Of a stretch of DNA of 64,000 nucleotides, positions 34,298 through 42,780 are shown one piece after another. The DNA is from Zavarzinia compransoris (GTDB taxonomy: Bacteria > Pseudomonadota > Alphaproteobacteria > Zavarziniales > Zavarziniaceae): assembly GCF_003173055.1 (NCBI RefSeq), contig NZ_QGLF01000004.1, positions 62,001 through 126,000 on the forward strand, given 5' to 3'. Below the pieces are notes generated by a model. It was not told where the DNA came from. It worked only from the letters and a program-made list of their open reading frames with translations, and made no database searches. Position numbers and translations under genes: made by a program. The number at the start of each line of letters is the position of its first letter. Positions within the stretch are counted from its first letter, which is position 1.

Positions 34298-36061
34298 ATG
34301 GACCGCCTGAAGAAACTCACGCCCTTTCTCTCCGTCGCCCCGCAGATCGGGGAGGCGGATGTCGGCGCCCTGTCGGCGCTGGGCTATCGCGCCATCATCA
34401 ACAACCGCCCCGACGGCGAGGCGGCGGACCAGCCGGCCGGCACCACGATCGAGGCGGCGGCCCGGCGTCATGGCCTCGCCTATCGCCATATTCCGGTGAT
34501 TTCCGGCCAGGCGCCGGATGCGGCGGCGGAGGCATTCCGCGCCGCCCTCGACGACTTGAAGGGGCCGGTGCTGGCCTTCTGCCGCACCGGCACCCGTTCC
34601 ACCACCCTCTGGGCCCTGGCCGAAGCCCATCACCTGACGGCGGAGGCCCTGATCGCCACCGCCGCCGGCGCCGGCTATGACATCGAAGGCCTGCGCGGCC
34701 GGCTCGAGGCGCTGGCCGCCAGCGGCAAGGGCGGCGGCGATGTCCTGCCCTTCACCCGCGCCACCAGTTTCGACGTCCTGATCGTCGGCGGCGGGGCGGC
34801 CGGCTGCGCCGCCGCCGCCAGCCTGCGCAAGCGCCGGCCCGACCTTGCCATCGCCATCGTCGAGCCCTCGGACAAGCATTACTACCAGCCGGCCTGGACC
34901 CTGGTCGGCGCCGGCGCCTTCGACCGTGCCCGCACGGAACGGCCGATGGCGCGCGTCATCCCCAAGGGGGTGCGCTGGATCCGCGCCGCCGCCGCGGCCT
35001 TCGAGCCGGAACGCAACCTCGTGGTGCTGGAGGACGGCGGGCGTCTCGCCTACCGGACCCTGGTGGTCGCCCCCGGTCTCACGCTGCGCTGGAACGCCAT
35101 CGAAGGGCTGGCCGAGACCCTGGGCCGGAACGGCGTCACCTCGAACTACCTGTTCGATCTCGCCCCCTATACTTTCCAGTTGGTCCAGGGCCTGCGCGGC
35201 GGGCGGGCGATCTTCACCCAGCCGCCCATGCCGATCAAATGCGCCGGCGCGCCGCAGAAAGCGCTCTATCTCTCTTGCGACTATTGGCGTCGCCAGGGCG
35301 TGCTGTCGAAGATCGAGGTCGAGCTGGACAATGCCGGCGCGGTGCTGTTCGGCGTCGGCACCTTCGTGCCGCCCCTGATGAAATATGTCGAGGCTTACGG
35401 CGCCAGGCTTGCCTTCAATTCGAACCTGAAGGCGGTGGACGGCGCCAAGCGCGAAGCCCATTTCGACGTCAAGGCGGCGGACGGCACGGTATCCCGCGTG
35501 GTCAAGCCCTTCGACATGCTGCATGTGGTGCCGCCGCAATCGGCGCCGGACTTCATTCAAGCCTCGCCCTTCGCCGATGCGGCGGGCTGGGTCGATGTCG
35601 ACCAGGAAACCCTGCGCCACAAGCGTTACGGCAATGTCTTCTCGCTGGGCGACGTCGCCTCGGCGCCCAACGCCAAGACGGCGGCGGCGGTGCGCAAGCA
35701 GGCGCCGGTGGTGGCCGAGAACATCATCGCCATCCTCGACGGCAAGAGCCCGCGGGCGATCTACGACGGTTACGGCTCCTGCCCGCTGACGGTCGAGAAG
35801 GGCAAGGTGGTGCTGGCCGAATTCGGCTATGGCGGCAAGCTGCTGCCGACCTTCCCGCTCGATCCCGCAGTGCCGCGCCGGCTGGCCTGGTGGCTGAAGG
35901 CGGATTTCATGCCGACGCTCTATTTCGACTTCATGCTGAAGGGGCGGGAATGGCTGGCGGCGCCGAAGCTGCTGCCGCACGAACCCCAGGCCCGGGCCGA
36001 GGATCCGTCCCTCGACGATTGCGCCAAATCCTCGCCCGCCCGCCAGGCCGGCCGGCGGTGA
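34298..36061 (+). CDS. DUF442 phosphatase-like domain fused to SQR-type flavoprotein
   Basis: 587 residues. Residues 1-140 are a DUF442 domain with LAFCRTGTRSTTLW. From about 150 a sulfide:quinone oxidoreductase-like flavoprotein begins, with DVLIVGGGAAGCAAAAS for FAD. PIKCAGAPQKALYLSCDYW carries Cys315, equivalent to the CAGAPQK cysteine of mitochondrial SQOR. GDVASAPNAKTAAAVRKQ follows where SQOR has GDC, so the usual second redox cysteine appears to be missing; another cysteine lies at about residue 495 (GYGSCPLT). Expected role: oxidise sulfide to persulfide and reduce quinone at the membrane. GGGGAGGA precedes the ATG. Confidence 0.85.
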   Translation: MDRLKKLTPFLSVAPQIGEADVGALSALGYRAIINNRPDGEAADQPAGTTIEAAARRHGLAYRHIPVISGQAPDAAAEAFRAALDDLKGPVLAFCRTGTRSTTLWALAEAHHLTAEALIATAAGAGYDIEGLRGRLEALAASGKGGGDVLPFTRATSFDVLIVGGGAAGCAAAASLRKRRPDLAIAIVEPSDKHYYQPAWTLVGAGAFDRARTERPMARVIPKGVRWIRAAAAAFEPERNLVVLEDGGRLAYRTLVVAPGLTLRWNAIEGLAETLGRNGVTSNYLFDLAPYTFQLVQGLRGGRAIFTQPPMPIKCAGAPQKALYLSCDYWRRQGVLSKIEVELDNAGAVLFGVGTFVPPLMKYVEAYGARLAFNSNLKAVDGAKREAHFDVKAADGTVSRVVKPFDMLHVVPPQSAPDFIQASPFADAAGWVDVDQETLRHKRYGNVFSLGDVASAPNAKTAAAVRKQAPVVAENIIAILDGKSPRAIYDGYGSCPLTVEKGKVVLAEFGYGGKLLPTFPLDPAVPRRLAWWLKADFMPTLYFDFMLKGREWLAAPKLLPHEPQARAEDPSLDDCAKSSPARQAGRR

Positions 36062-36072
36062 GGCGGGCCGGC

Positions 36073-36687
36073 ATGGCGGCGCTGAACCCCTGGGACGAGC
36101 GCTTCGCGCGGGACGAGGCCTATTACGGCCTCGCCCCTTCCGTCTTCGTCATGGACAGTGCCGGCGCCATTCCCCCGGGCGGCCGGGTGCTGTGCCTTGC
36201 CGAGGGTCAGGGCCGCCATGCCCTGGCATTGGCCGCGCGCGGTTACACCGTGACCGCGATGGACCTGTCCGCCGTCGCCTGCGCCCAGTTGCGCAGCCGC
36301 GCCCAGGCCCTGCGCCTGCCGCTCGCCGTGGTGCAGCAGGACCTGGGCCTGTGGTCGCCGCCCGCCGGCCTCTATGACGGCGTGGTCGCCGTCTATGCCC
36401 ATATGCCCCGGGCCCTGCGTGCCCTGGTCCATGCCGGGATGGTCCGGGCGCTGGCCCCCCGCGGCCTGGCGATCATCGAAGGCTTCCGGGCCGAGCAATG
36501 CGGCCGCCCCTCCGGCGGGCCGGCCGAGCCGGGCTGGTATTACGGCGCCGACGAATTGCGCGCCGATTTCGCCGCTCTCTCGATCGAGCATCTGTCGACG
36601 CCCGAGGCGGTGCTGGAGGAGGGCCGGGGCCACCAGGGCCCGGCCGCCCTGATCCGCCTGCGCGCCCGCCGCCTGGGGAACCTTTGA
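36073..36687 (+). CDS. SAM-dependent methyltransferase (class I, TehB-like)
   Basis: 204 residues. NPWDERFARDEAYYGLAPS at the start, SAM-binding VLCLAEGQGRHALALAARGY, acidic TAMDLSAVACAQLRSRA and VVQQDLGLW. Such enzymes occur in sulfide operons and may methylate thiols or chalcogenides; the substrate is not known here. Start at ATG 36073; a GTG at 36058 overlapping the upstream stop is an alternative. It overlaps sulP by one base. Confidence 0.78.
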   Translation: MAALNPWDERFARDEAYYGLAPSVFVMDSAGAIPPGGRVLCLAEGQGRHALALAARGYTVTAMDLSAVACAQLRSRAQALRLPLAVVQQDLGLWSPPAGLYDGVVAVYAHMPRALRALVHAGMVRALAPRGLAIIEGFRAEQCGRPSGGPAEPGWYYGADELRADFAALSIEHLSTPEAVLEEGRGHQGPAALIRLRARRLGNL

Positions 36688-38435
36688 TGTCGCCGAAGCT
36701 GGCCCGCCTGCTGCCCTGTCTCGACTGGGGCCGCCGCTACGATCGCCGCACCCTGGCGAGCGATCTGGTCGCCGCCATCGTCGTCACCATCATGCTGGTG
36801 CCGCAAAGCCTGGCCTATGCCATGCTGGCGGGCCTGCCGCCGCAGATCGGGCTTTATGCCTCGATCCTGCCGCTGGTCGCCTATGCCCTGTTCGGCACCA
36901 GCCGGACGCTGGCGGTGGGGCCGGTGGCGGTGGTCTCGCTGATGACGGCGGCCGCGGCCGGCACGGTGGCGGCGCCGGGCACGCCCGAATATGTCGCCGC
37001 GGCGCTGATCCTGGCGCTCGAATCCGGTCTCATCCTGCTGGCGATGGCGGTGTTTCGCCTGGGGTTCCTGGCGAATTTCCTGTCGCATTCGGTGATCTCG
37101 GGCTTTATCTCGGCCTCCGGCCTGCTGATCGCGGCCAGCCAGTTGAAGCATATCCTGGGGGTGAAGGCAGCGGGCGATACGCTGCCGGCACTGGCGGCCG
37201 AATTGTTCCAGGGGCTCTCGGCGGTCAATCCCTACACGCTGGCGATCGGCGCGGTCGCGACCGTCTTCCTGTTCTGGGTGCGCAAGCGCCTGAAACCTTT
37301 GCTGGTCCGCCTGGGCCTTGGGGCCCGGGCGGCCGACATGGTGGCGAAGGCGGGGCCGGTGGCGGCGGTGGTCGGTTCGATTGCGGTGGTGACCGGCTTC
37401 GCCCTGGATGCCGAGGGGGTAAAGACGGTCGGTCTCATCCCCGGCGGCCTGCCGCCCCTGGGGCTGCCGCTGTTCGATGCCGGTCTCTGGCTGGCGCTGG
37501 CGGGGCCGGCGCTGCTGATCAGCGTCGTCGGCTTCGTCGAGTCCGTGTCCGTCGCCCAGACCCTGGCGGCCAAGCGGCGCCAGCGGATCGATGCCAATGC
37601 CGAACTGGTCGGCCTGGGCGCGGCCAATGTCGCGGCGGCGGTCACCGGCGGTTATCCGGTCACCGGCGGTTTCGCCCGCTCGGTGGTCAATTTCGATGCC
37701 GGGGCGGAAACGCCGCTGGCCGGCGTCTTCACCGCCCTGGGCCTGCTGGTCACCACCCTGCTGTTCACGCCACTGTTCGAGAAACTGCCCCAGGCGGTGC
37801 TGGCGGCGACCATCATCGTCGCCGTGCTGTCGCTGGTCGATCTCGGGGCGCTGGGCCGGACGTGGCGCTATTCGCGGGCCGATTTCGCCGCCATGGCGGT
37901 GACCATCGCCCTTGTCCTGCTGGTCGGGGTCGAGGCGGGGATCGTCGCCGGGGTCGCCGTCTCCCTTCTCCTCTTCCTGCACCGGACCAGCCGGCCCCAT
38001 ATGGCGATCGTCGGCCGCGTGCCCGGAACCGAGCATTTCCGCAACGTCGAGCGCCATGCGGTGATCGAGAGCGAGACGGTCCTCAGCCTCCGGGTCGACG
38101 AAAGCCTCTATTTCGCCAATGCCCGCTATCTCGAAGACCGGATCTACGACCTGATCGCCCGGCGCCGGTCGGTGCGCCATGTCGTGCTGATGTGTTCGGC
38201 GGTCAACCTGATCGATGCCAGCGCGCTCGAAAGCCTGGAGGCGATCGACGCCCGGCTGAAGGCGGCCGGCGTCGCCTTTCACCTTTCCGAGGTCAAGGGG
38301 CCGGTGATGGACCGCCTGAAGCGCACCCCGTTCCTCGAACATCTGTCGGGCCGGGTCTTCCTCAGCCAGCAGGCGGCCCTGGCCGCCCTCGACCCCGCCT
38401 GTTGCGAGGACGGGCCGGCGCTGCGCCGGGCTTAG
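36687..38435 (+). CDS. SulP-family anion transporter with STAS domain
   Basis: 582 residues. Signature MLVPQSLAYAMLAGLPPQIG with multiple hydrophobic helices (about 25-410), then a cytoplasmic STAS domain near 440-560 (ESLYFANARYLEDRI, CSAVNLIDASALESLE). SulP proteins move sulfate, bicarbonate or other anions. Last gene of the blh-SQR operon, so sulfite, sulfate or thiosulfate export or import is plausible. The TAG stop (38433-38435) lies at the first bases of the structured repeat that follows. Confidence 0.88.
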   Translation: MSPKLARLLPCLDWGRRYDRRTLASDLVAAIVVTIMLVPQSLAYAMLAGLPPQIGLYASILPLVAYALFGTSRTLAVGPVAVVSLMTAAAAGTVAAPGTPEYVAAALILALESGLILLAMAVFRLGFLANFLSHSVISGFISASGLLIAASQLKHILGVKAAGDTLPALAAELFQGLSAVNPYTLAIGAVATVFLFWVRKRLKPLLVRLGLGARAADMVAKAGPVAAVVGSIAVVTGFALDAEGVKTVGLIPGGLPPLGLPLFDAGLWLALAGPALLISVVGFVESVSVAQTLAAKRRQRIDANAELVGLGAANVAAAVTGGYPVTGGFARSVVNFDAGAETPLAGVFTALGLLVTTLLFTPLFEKLPQAVLAATIIVAVLSLVDLGALGRTWRYSRADFAAMAVTIALVLLVGVEAGIVAGVAVSLLLFLHRTSRPHMAIVGRVPGTEHFRNVERHAVIESETVLSLRVDESLYFANARYLEDRIYDLIARRRSVRHVVLMCSAVNLIDASALESLEAIDARLKAAGVAFHLSEVKGPVMDRLKRTPFLEHLSGRVFLSQQAALAALDPACCEDGPALRRA

Positions 38436-38535
38436 AGTTTGTCCGCTTCATGCTGAAGCGGACAAATTCCAGCCTGATGCGTGGCCGTTTGTCTTTTTCG
38501 ATTTTGGCTGATTCAGCCGAAATCGGACAAACTCT
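38434..38535. repeat. 102-base nested inverted-repeat element between convergent operons
   Basis: Outer arms AGAGTTTGTCCG (38434-38445) and CGGACAAACTCT (38524-38535) are exact inverse complements. Inside, a 13-base-pair hairpin (38438-38450 with 38454-38466) repeats the same TTTGTCCG sequence, and a second imperfect hairpin CGATTT-GGCTGA/TCAGCC-AAATCG spans 38499-38525. It is AT-richer than its surroundings and lies between convergent genes. It probably terminates both transcripts, but the shared terminal sequence also looks like a REP-type or miniature mobile repeat. It overlaps the last codons of both genes. Confidence 0.75.
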
Positions 38536-39169
38536 GAGGCGAGGCGCCGCCCCGGTCGAACCAGGCCAGGGCGGCGATGATCAGCAGGACGCCGGGCAGG
38601 ACCGCCAGGGGTTCCAGAAGGCCGGCGACCAGGGGCGCCAGATAGAACAGGGTGCGCAGGCTGTCGCTGTAATAGCGCCCGGCCAGGGCGACATAGCGCT
38701 GGGCGACCGCCCGGTCCTCGGGCGCGATATCGGCCCCGAAGCCGACCAGATAGCCGAGGTGGTTGTAGAAGCGCGCCGACTGGGTCGCCAGGATGAAGGA
38801 CGTGAACAGGGTGGCGACGATCAGTCCGCCGATCGCCGTGCGTACCGGCGTGATCGCGGTCTCGCCCAGGGTATCGGCGGCGCGCAGCGCCAGATGCAGG
38901 GCGACCGGGCCGACCAGGCTGATGGTGCCCATCAGGGCGATCACCGTGGTCGAGGCGACGATGGTCGCCGCCATCACCGAATTGCGGATGGTCTGCACCG
39001 CGACGATTTCCTGCCCCGGCCGGGCCAGCACCGCATCGAGCCAGCGGCCGCGCAGGCGGGCATGGCGCTGGCGCGCGGTCGCCCGGCGGCGCTGGCGCAG
39101 GTCGAACAGGGCCAGCGCCAGGGCCCCGGCGCCGAGCCCCGCCCAGCGCCAGAGATCGGGCTGTTCCAT
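38513..39169 (-). CDS. DUF599 membrane protein
   Basis: 218 residues with about four hydrophobic segments. Seen: DLWRWAGLGAGALALALFDL, then the DUF599 core RNSVMAATIVASTTVIALMG, TLFTSFILATQSARFYNHLG and GRYYSDSLRTLFYLAPLVA. Function unknown. The last seven codons (QSLSDFG and stop) are encoded inside the 102-base inverted repeat, so the natural C-terminus was probably replaced. Follows the YeeE/YedE genes by 5 bases in the same operon. Confidence 0.82.
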   Translation of the reverse strand: MEQPDLWRWAGLGAGALALALFDLRQRRRATARQRHARLRGRWLDAVLARPGQEIVAVQTIRNSVMAATIVASTTVIALMGTISLVGPVALHLALRAADTLGETAITPVRTAIGGLIVATLFTSFILATQSARFYNHLGYLVGFGADIAPEDRAVAQRYVALAGRYYSDSLRTLFYLAPLVAGLLEPLAVLPGVLLIIAALAWFDRGGASPQSLSDFG

Positions 39170-39174
39170 CCCCG

Positions 39175-39591
39175 TCACCCCTTCGCCCGGGCGAGGCGGA
39201 CGACCAGCATGCCGGCGACCATGGCCAGGACGAGATAGAGCACCCGGAGATCGCCGCCGACCAGCGACGACAGCGCCGGCCCCGGGCAATAGCCGGCAAG
39301 GCCCCAGCCGATGCCGAACAGGGCGGCGCCGCCGACCAGATTGAGGTCGATGTCGCGCCGCGTCGGCACCTGGAAGCTGGCGGCCAGCAGCGGCCGCCCG
39401 CGGGCGAAGACCAGGCGGTAGCCGATGAAGGTGACGATGACCCCGGCCCCCATGACGAAGGCGAGCGAGGGATCCCACGCGCCGGCAAGGTCGAGGAAGC
39501 CGAGGACCCGGGCCGGATCGGTCATGCCCGCCAGGGCAAGGCCGAGGCCGAAGACGAGCCCGGCGGCAAGGGCGGTCAGGATGCGTGCCAT
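39175..39591 (-). CDS. YeeE/YedE-type sulfur transport half-protein (A)
   Basis: 138 residues, about four membrane helices. N-terminal half-repeat GLVFGLGLALAGMTDPARVLG and the signature GWGLAGYCPGPALSSL, where the cysteine is the putative sulfur-relay residue of YeeE/YedE and PmpA/B proteins. Lies 11 bases after its partner. Together they form a small two-protein version of thiosulfate/sulfur-transporting YeeE, consistent with the BigR-like gene upstream. Confidence 0.85.
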   Translation of the reverse strand: MARILTALAAGLVFGLGLALAGMTDPARVLGFLDLAGAWDPSLAFVMGAGVIVTFIGYRLVFARGRPLLAASFQVPTRRDIDLNLVGGAALFGIGWGLAGYCPGPALSSLVGGDLRVLYLVLAMVAGMLVVRLARAKG

Positions 39592-39602
39592 GGTACCGTT
39601 CC

Positions 39603-40025
39603 TCAGATCAGGTGGCGGACGACGAAGACGGTGGCGATGCCGGTGGCCATGAAGGTCCCGACCGCGACGAAGCTGCGCGGCGACAGGCGCGGCAGCCCGC
39701 AGATACCGTGGCCCGAGGTGCAGCCGGAACCGAGCGCGGTGCCGACGCCGACGATGAAACCGCCGGCGATCATCAGGGGCAGGGAGACGACGGGGGCGCC
39801 GATCCCGCTGCCGCCGGCGGCAAGGGCCAGCAGCAGCGGCCCGCCCAAAAGGCCGGCGATGAAGGCGAGGCGGATCCCCGCCTCCTCGCCCCGGGCCGGG
39901 GCGGGGGGCAGCAGGCCGCCCAGGATGCCGCTGATCCCGGCGATACGGCCGAGCGCGCCCATCATGACGATGGCGGACAAGGCGATCAGCGCCCCGCCCA
40001 GGGTTGGCAGCAGGAAATCAGTCAT
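39603..40025 (-). CDS. YeeE/YedE-type sulfur transport half-protein (B)
   Basis: 140 residues, hydrophobic. Signature VGVGTALGSGCTSGHGICGL, with two cysteines, characteristic of YeeE/YedE; helices at about 5-30, 45-65, 75-95 and 115-138. The ATG at 40025 overlaps the end of the ArsR-type gene by 8 bases. Partner of the following half-protein; substrate presumed to be thiosulfate or sulfane sulfur. Confidence 0.86.
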   Translation of the reverse strand: MTDFLLPTLGGALIALSAIVMMGALGRIAGISGILGGLLPPAPARGEEAGIRLAFIAGLLGGPLLLALAAGGSGIGAPVVSLPLMIAGGFIVGVGTALGSGCTSGHGICGLPRLSPRSFVAVGTFMATGIATVFVVRHLI

Positions 40026-40335
40026 GGTCGGGGTCGTCCTCGTCCTGGCAATAGGTGGCATAGAGAAAGCCGAGCAGCCGGCGCACGTCGTCGCGGGCGA
40101 TGGCGTAATGGATGTGCTGGCCCTCGCGCCGGCCGGCGACCATGCCTTCGCGCCGCAGCCCCATCAGGGCCTGGGAGACGGAGGATTCGCGCCACGCCAG
40201 CCGGCGGGCGAGTTCCCCCACCGTCTGCTCCCCCGCCGTCATGTGGCAGAGGAGGAGAAGCCGCTTCGGATGGGCAAGGGATTTCAGCGTTTCCGCCACC
40301 AGGGCGGTTTTACGCTCCACATTATGTATATTCAT
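40018..40335 (-). CDS. Second BigR/SqrR-like ArsR-family regulator
   Basis: 105 residues. ArsR winged helix with LKSLAHPKRLLLLCHMTAGE, TVGELARRLAWRESSVSQAL and GMVAGRREGQHIHYAIA. Cysteines at LLLCHM and ATYCQDE correspond to the two sensing cysteines of BigR/SqrR, so it should respond to persulfides. Start at MNIHNVERK; the ATG is buried in an ATTC-N8-GAAT palindrome, suggesting autoregulation. Leads the YeeE/YedE/DUF599 operon. Paralogous to the regulator at 32084-32482 but without its long tail. Confidence 0.86.
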   Translation of the reverse strand: MNIHNVERKTALVAETLKSLAHPKRLLLLCHMTAGEQTVGELARRLAWRESSVSQALMGLRREGMVAGRREGQHIHYAIARDDVRRLLGFLYATYCQDEDDPDHD

Positions 40336-40345
40336 GAATTTGAAT
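40330..40345. promoter_or_regulatory. ATTC-N8-GAAT operator covering the ArsR start codon
   Basis: ATTCATGAATTTGAAT fits the ATTC-N8-GAAT motif described for SqrR/BigR proteins (from memory). It contains the start codon of the second sensor gene. A repressor bound here would block its own transcript, which may have a very short leader. Confidence 0.6.
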
Positions 40346-40485
40346 ATATACCTTCCGGCGTGCCAGCGCCAGGGGGCTCCCGCACATACGGAACCCCGTC
40401 GCACCGGCCCTGCGACGATTGGCGCAGGGGGCTGCGGCGGCCGGTCACGGGGGCGCTCTATCTTGTCGCAGGGGCGGTTGCGCCC

Positions 40486-40514
40486 TTGTTCCCGATATCA
40501 CTTAAGATTATCGT
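40486..40514 (+). promoter_or_regulatory. Candidate promoter for the gbsR-cydDCABX operon
   Basis: TTGTTC (40486-40491), 17-base spacer, TATCGT (40509-40514): four of six matches in each box. The rest of the 223-base divergent region is GC-rich and I see no FNR/FixK box in it. Confidence 0.35.
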
Positions 40515-40558
40515 ATTTTCAGGACTTATTGAAATGAGAGGAAGCGGGCAGGCCCGCC

Positions 40559-41101
40559 ATGAAACTGCCGCCGCTGATCCAGACCTTCGTGCTTCACTTC
40601 GGTGAAATGGGCAGCCGCTGGGGCATCAACCGGACGGTGGGGCAGATCTATGCCCTGCTCTATGTCTCGCCCGAGCCGCTGTGCGCCGATCAGATCGTCG
40701 AGGCCCTGGGCATTTCCCGCTCCAATGTCTCCATGTCCCTGCGCGAGCTTCAGGCCTGGAATCTCGTTCTCCTGCGCCATCGGCCCGACGACCGTCGCGA
40801 TTTTTTCACGACACCATCGGATATTTGGATCATCCTTCGGGCGCTGGCCGAAGAACGCAAAAAGCGCGAGGTCGATCCAACCTTGTCCGTGCTGCGCGAC
40901 ATTCTGATGGAAGTGCCGGAAACGGCGGCGGAACGCCATGCCCAGGCGCGCCTTGCCGAAATGCACGGCCTGATCGAGCAATTGACCGGCTGGTACGACG
41001 ACGTGAAGCGCCTGGACACGGAACGCCTGACGGCGCTTCTCGGCCTCGGCGCCGGCATCACCCGCCTGCTCGACCGGGCGCCGGGCCGGAAGGGGCGCTG
41101 A
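40559..41101 (+). CDS. GbsR/MarR-family transcriptional regulator of the cyd operon
   Basis: 180 residues. Winged helix at about 20-90: [40 protein letters not shown] and [10 protein letters not shown], the GbsR-type pattern. The C-terminal half is helical. It ends two bases before cydD, so it is the first gene of the cytochrome bd operon and probably its local regulator; the signal is unknown. Ribosome-binding GAGAGGAAG lies rather far (14 bases) from the ATG. Confidence 0.78.
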   Translation: MKLPPLIQTFVLHFGEMGSRWGINRTVGQIYALLYVSPEPLCADQIVEALGISRSNVSMSLRELQAWNLVLLRHRPDDRRDFFTTPSDIWIILRALAEERKKREVDPTLSVLRDILMEVPETAAERHAQARLAEMHGLIEQLTGWYDDVKRLDTERLTALLGLGAGITRLLDRAPGRKGR

Positions 41102-41103
41102 CC

Positions 41104-42780
41104 ATGGCCCGGGACAATGCCATCGAACGGGGCGCGCCGCCCGACCGCGGCGCCGCTCTCGCCCTGGCCGCCGCCCTCCTGTGGCTGCCCCAGGCGGCCG
41201 GCCTCGCCCTGGGCATCGATGCGCTGGCGGCGGGGGGCGGCCTCGGCGCGGCGGCGGGGCCGGCGGCCCTGGTCCTTGCCCTCGGCGCCTTGCGGGCGGG
41301 GCTGGAGGCCTGGGGCGGGCGCCTGTCCTATCGCCGGGCGCGGGCCCTGCTGACGGCGGCGCGGGCCCGCGCGCTGACCGTGCTGGCCGAAGGCTCGCCC
41401 TTCGATCCCCGGCGCCATCCCGCCGGCCTTGCCGCCAGCGTCCTGGCCGAACAGGCCGAGGCGGTGCTGCCCTTCCTGCAACGGTTCCGCCCGGTGCAAT
41501 GGCGGGTGATGGCGGTGCCCCTGGCCATTGCCGCCGTCGTCGGCACCCTGTCCTGGGTCGCGGCGCTGATCCTTCTCGTCGCGGCGCCTTTGATCCCGGT
41601 CTTCATGGCCCTGGTCGGCTGGCGCGCCAAGGCGGCGAGCGAGGCGCAGATGGTCGAACTCGGCGGCATGAACGCCTTCCTGCTCGACCGCCTGCGCGGG
41701 CTTGCCACCATCCGCGGGCTGAACGCGGTCGCCGCCACCGCCGAACGGCTGGACGCCGCGGCGCGCGGCCTGCAACAGCGCACCATGGCGGTGCTGCGCA
41801 TCGCCTTCCTCTCTTCCGCCGTGCTCGAACTCTTTTCCGCGCTCGGCGTGGCCATGGTCGCGGTCTATGTCGGCTTTCACCTGCTCGGGCAATTGGCTTT
41901 CGGCGCCTGGGGCGGGGTGCTGAGCCTGGGCGAGGGGCTGTTCATCCTGCTGCTGGCCCCGGCCTTTTTCGAACCCCTGCGCGATCTCTCCGCCGTCTGG
42001 CACGACCGCGCCGCCGGGGCGGCCGGCGTCGCGGCGCTGGAAGGCTTGCTGGCGCCGGGGCTGGACCTGCCCGGCGCCCTCGACCCCGCGCCGGCACGGC
42101 AGCCGGGGCCGGCGCCGGCGGTGACGGTGGAGGCGCTGCGCTTCCGCCATGCCGGGGCGGCGGCGGCCGTGCTCGACGGCTTCGCGTTGGCCCTGAAGCC
42201 GGGCGAGAAAGTCGCGCTGATGGCGCCGAGCGGGGCGGGCAAATCCACCCTGCTGGCCCTGATCGCCGGCCTTCTGGTGCCGGAAAGCGGCCGGGTACTG
42301 ATCGGCGGGCAGGTCCTGGGCGCGGAAAATGCCGCCGCCCTTCGCGCCGGCATGGCCTGGATCGGCCAGCGGCCCCATGTCTTTCCGGGCTCGATGCGTG
42401 CCAATATCGCGCTGGGCCGGGCCGGCGTCGGGCCGGCGGCGGTCGCGGCGGCGATCGAGACGGCGGCGCTCGCCCCGGTCGGCGGCACCGACGGTGCCCG
42501 CGTGCTGGGCGAGGGCGGCCTCGGCCTTTCGGGCGGGGAGGTGCTGCGCCTCGCCATCGCCCGGGCGGCGGCGACGCCGCATCTGGGCCTGATCCTGGCG
42601 GACGAGCCGACCGCCCATCTCGATGCCGAAACCGCGCAGGCGGTCACGGCCGGCCTGCTTCGCCTCGCCGAGGGGCGGGGCCTGATCGTCGCCACCCATG
42701 ATCCGGTGCTGGCCGCCGCCATGGACCGGGTGATCCACCTGAACCCGCCGGGAGACGCGCCATGCGCCGCCGTCGCCTGA
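41104..42780 (+). CDS. cydD: CydD subunit of the CydDC thiol exporter
   Basis: Half of the heterodimeric ABC exporter of glutathione/cysteine needed to assemble cytochrome bd. 558 residues: six membrane helices in about residues 15-310, then an ATPase domain with Walker [34 protein letters not shown] and Walker [17 protein letters not shown]. Start 2 bases after the regulator, and it overlaps cydC by 19 bases. Order D-C-A-B fits the cyd assignment. Confidence 0.88.
   Translation: MARDNAIERGAPPDRGAALALAAALLWLPQAAGLALGIDALAAGGGLGAAAGPAALVLALGALRAGLEAWGGRLSYRRARALLTAARARALTVLAEGSPFDPRRHPAGLAASVLAEQAEAVLPFLQRFRPVQWRVMAVPLAIAAVVGTLSWVAALILLVAAPLIPVFMALVGWRAKAASEAQMVELGGMNAFLLDRLRGLATIRGLNAVAATAERLDAAARGLQQRTMAVLRIAFLSSAVLELFSALGVAMVAVYVGFHLLGQLAFGAWGGVLSLGEGLFILLLAPAFFEPLRDLSAVWHDRAAGAAGVAALEGLLAPGLDLPGALDPAPARQPGPAPAVTVEALRFRHAGAAAAVLDGFALALKPGEKVALMAPSGAGKSTLLALIAGLLVPESGRVLIGGQVLGAENAAALRAGMAWIGQRPHVFPGSMRANIALGRAGVGPAAVAAAIETAALAPVGGTDGARVLGEGGLGLSGGEVLRLAIARAAATPHLGLILADEPTAHLDAETAQAVTAGLLRLAEGRGLIVATHDPVLAAAMDRVIHLNPPGDAPCAAVA

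Noticed and set aside
40405-40558. FNR/FixK box expected before the cyd operon
   Set aside because: I read the region on both strands and found no TTGAT-N4-ATCAA-like sequence, so direct FixK control of cyd is not supported here.
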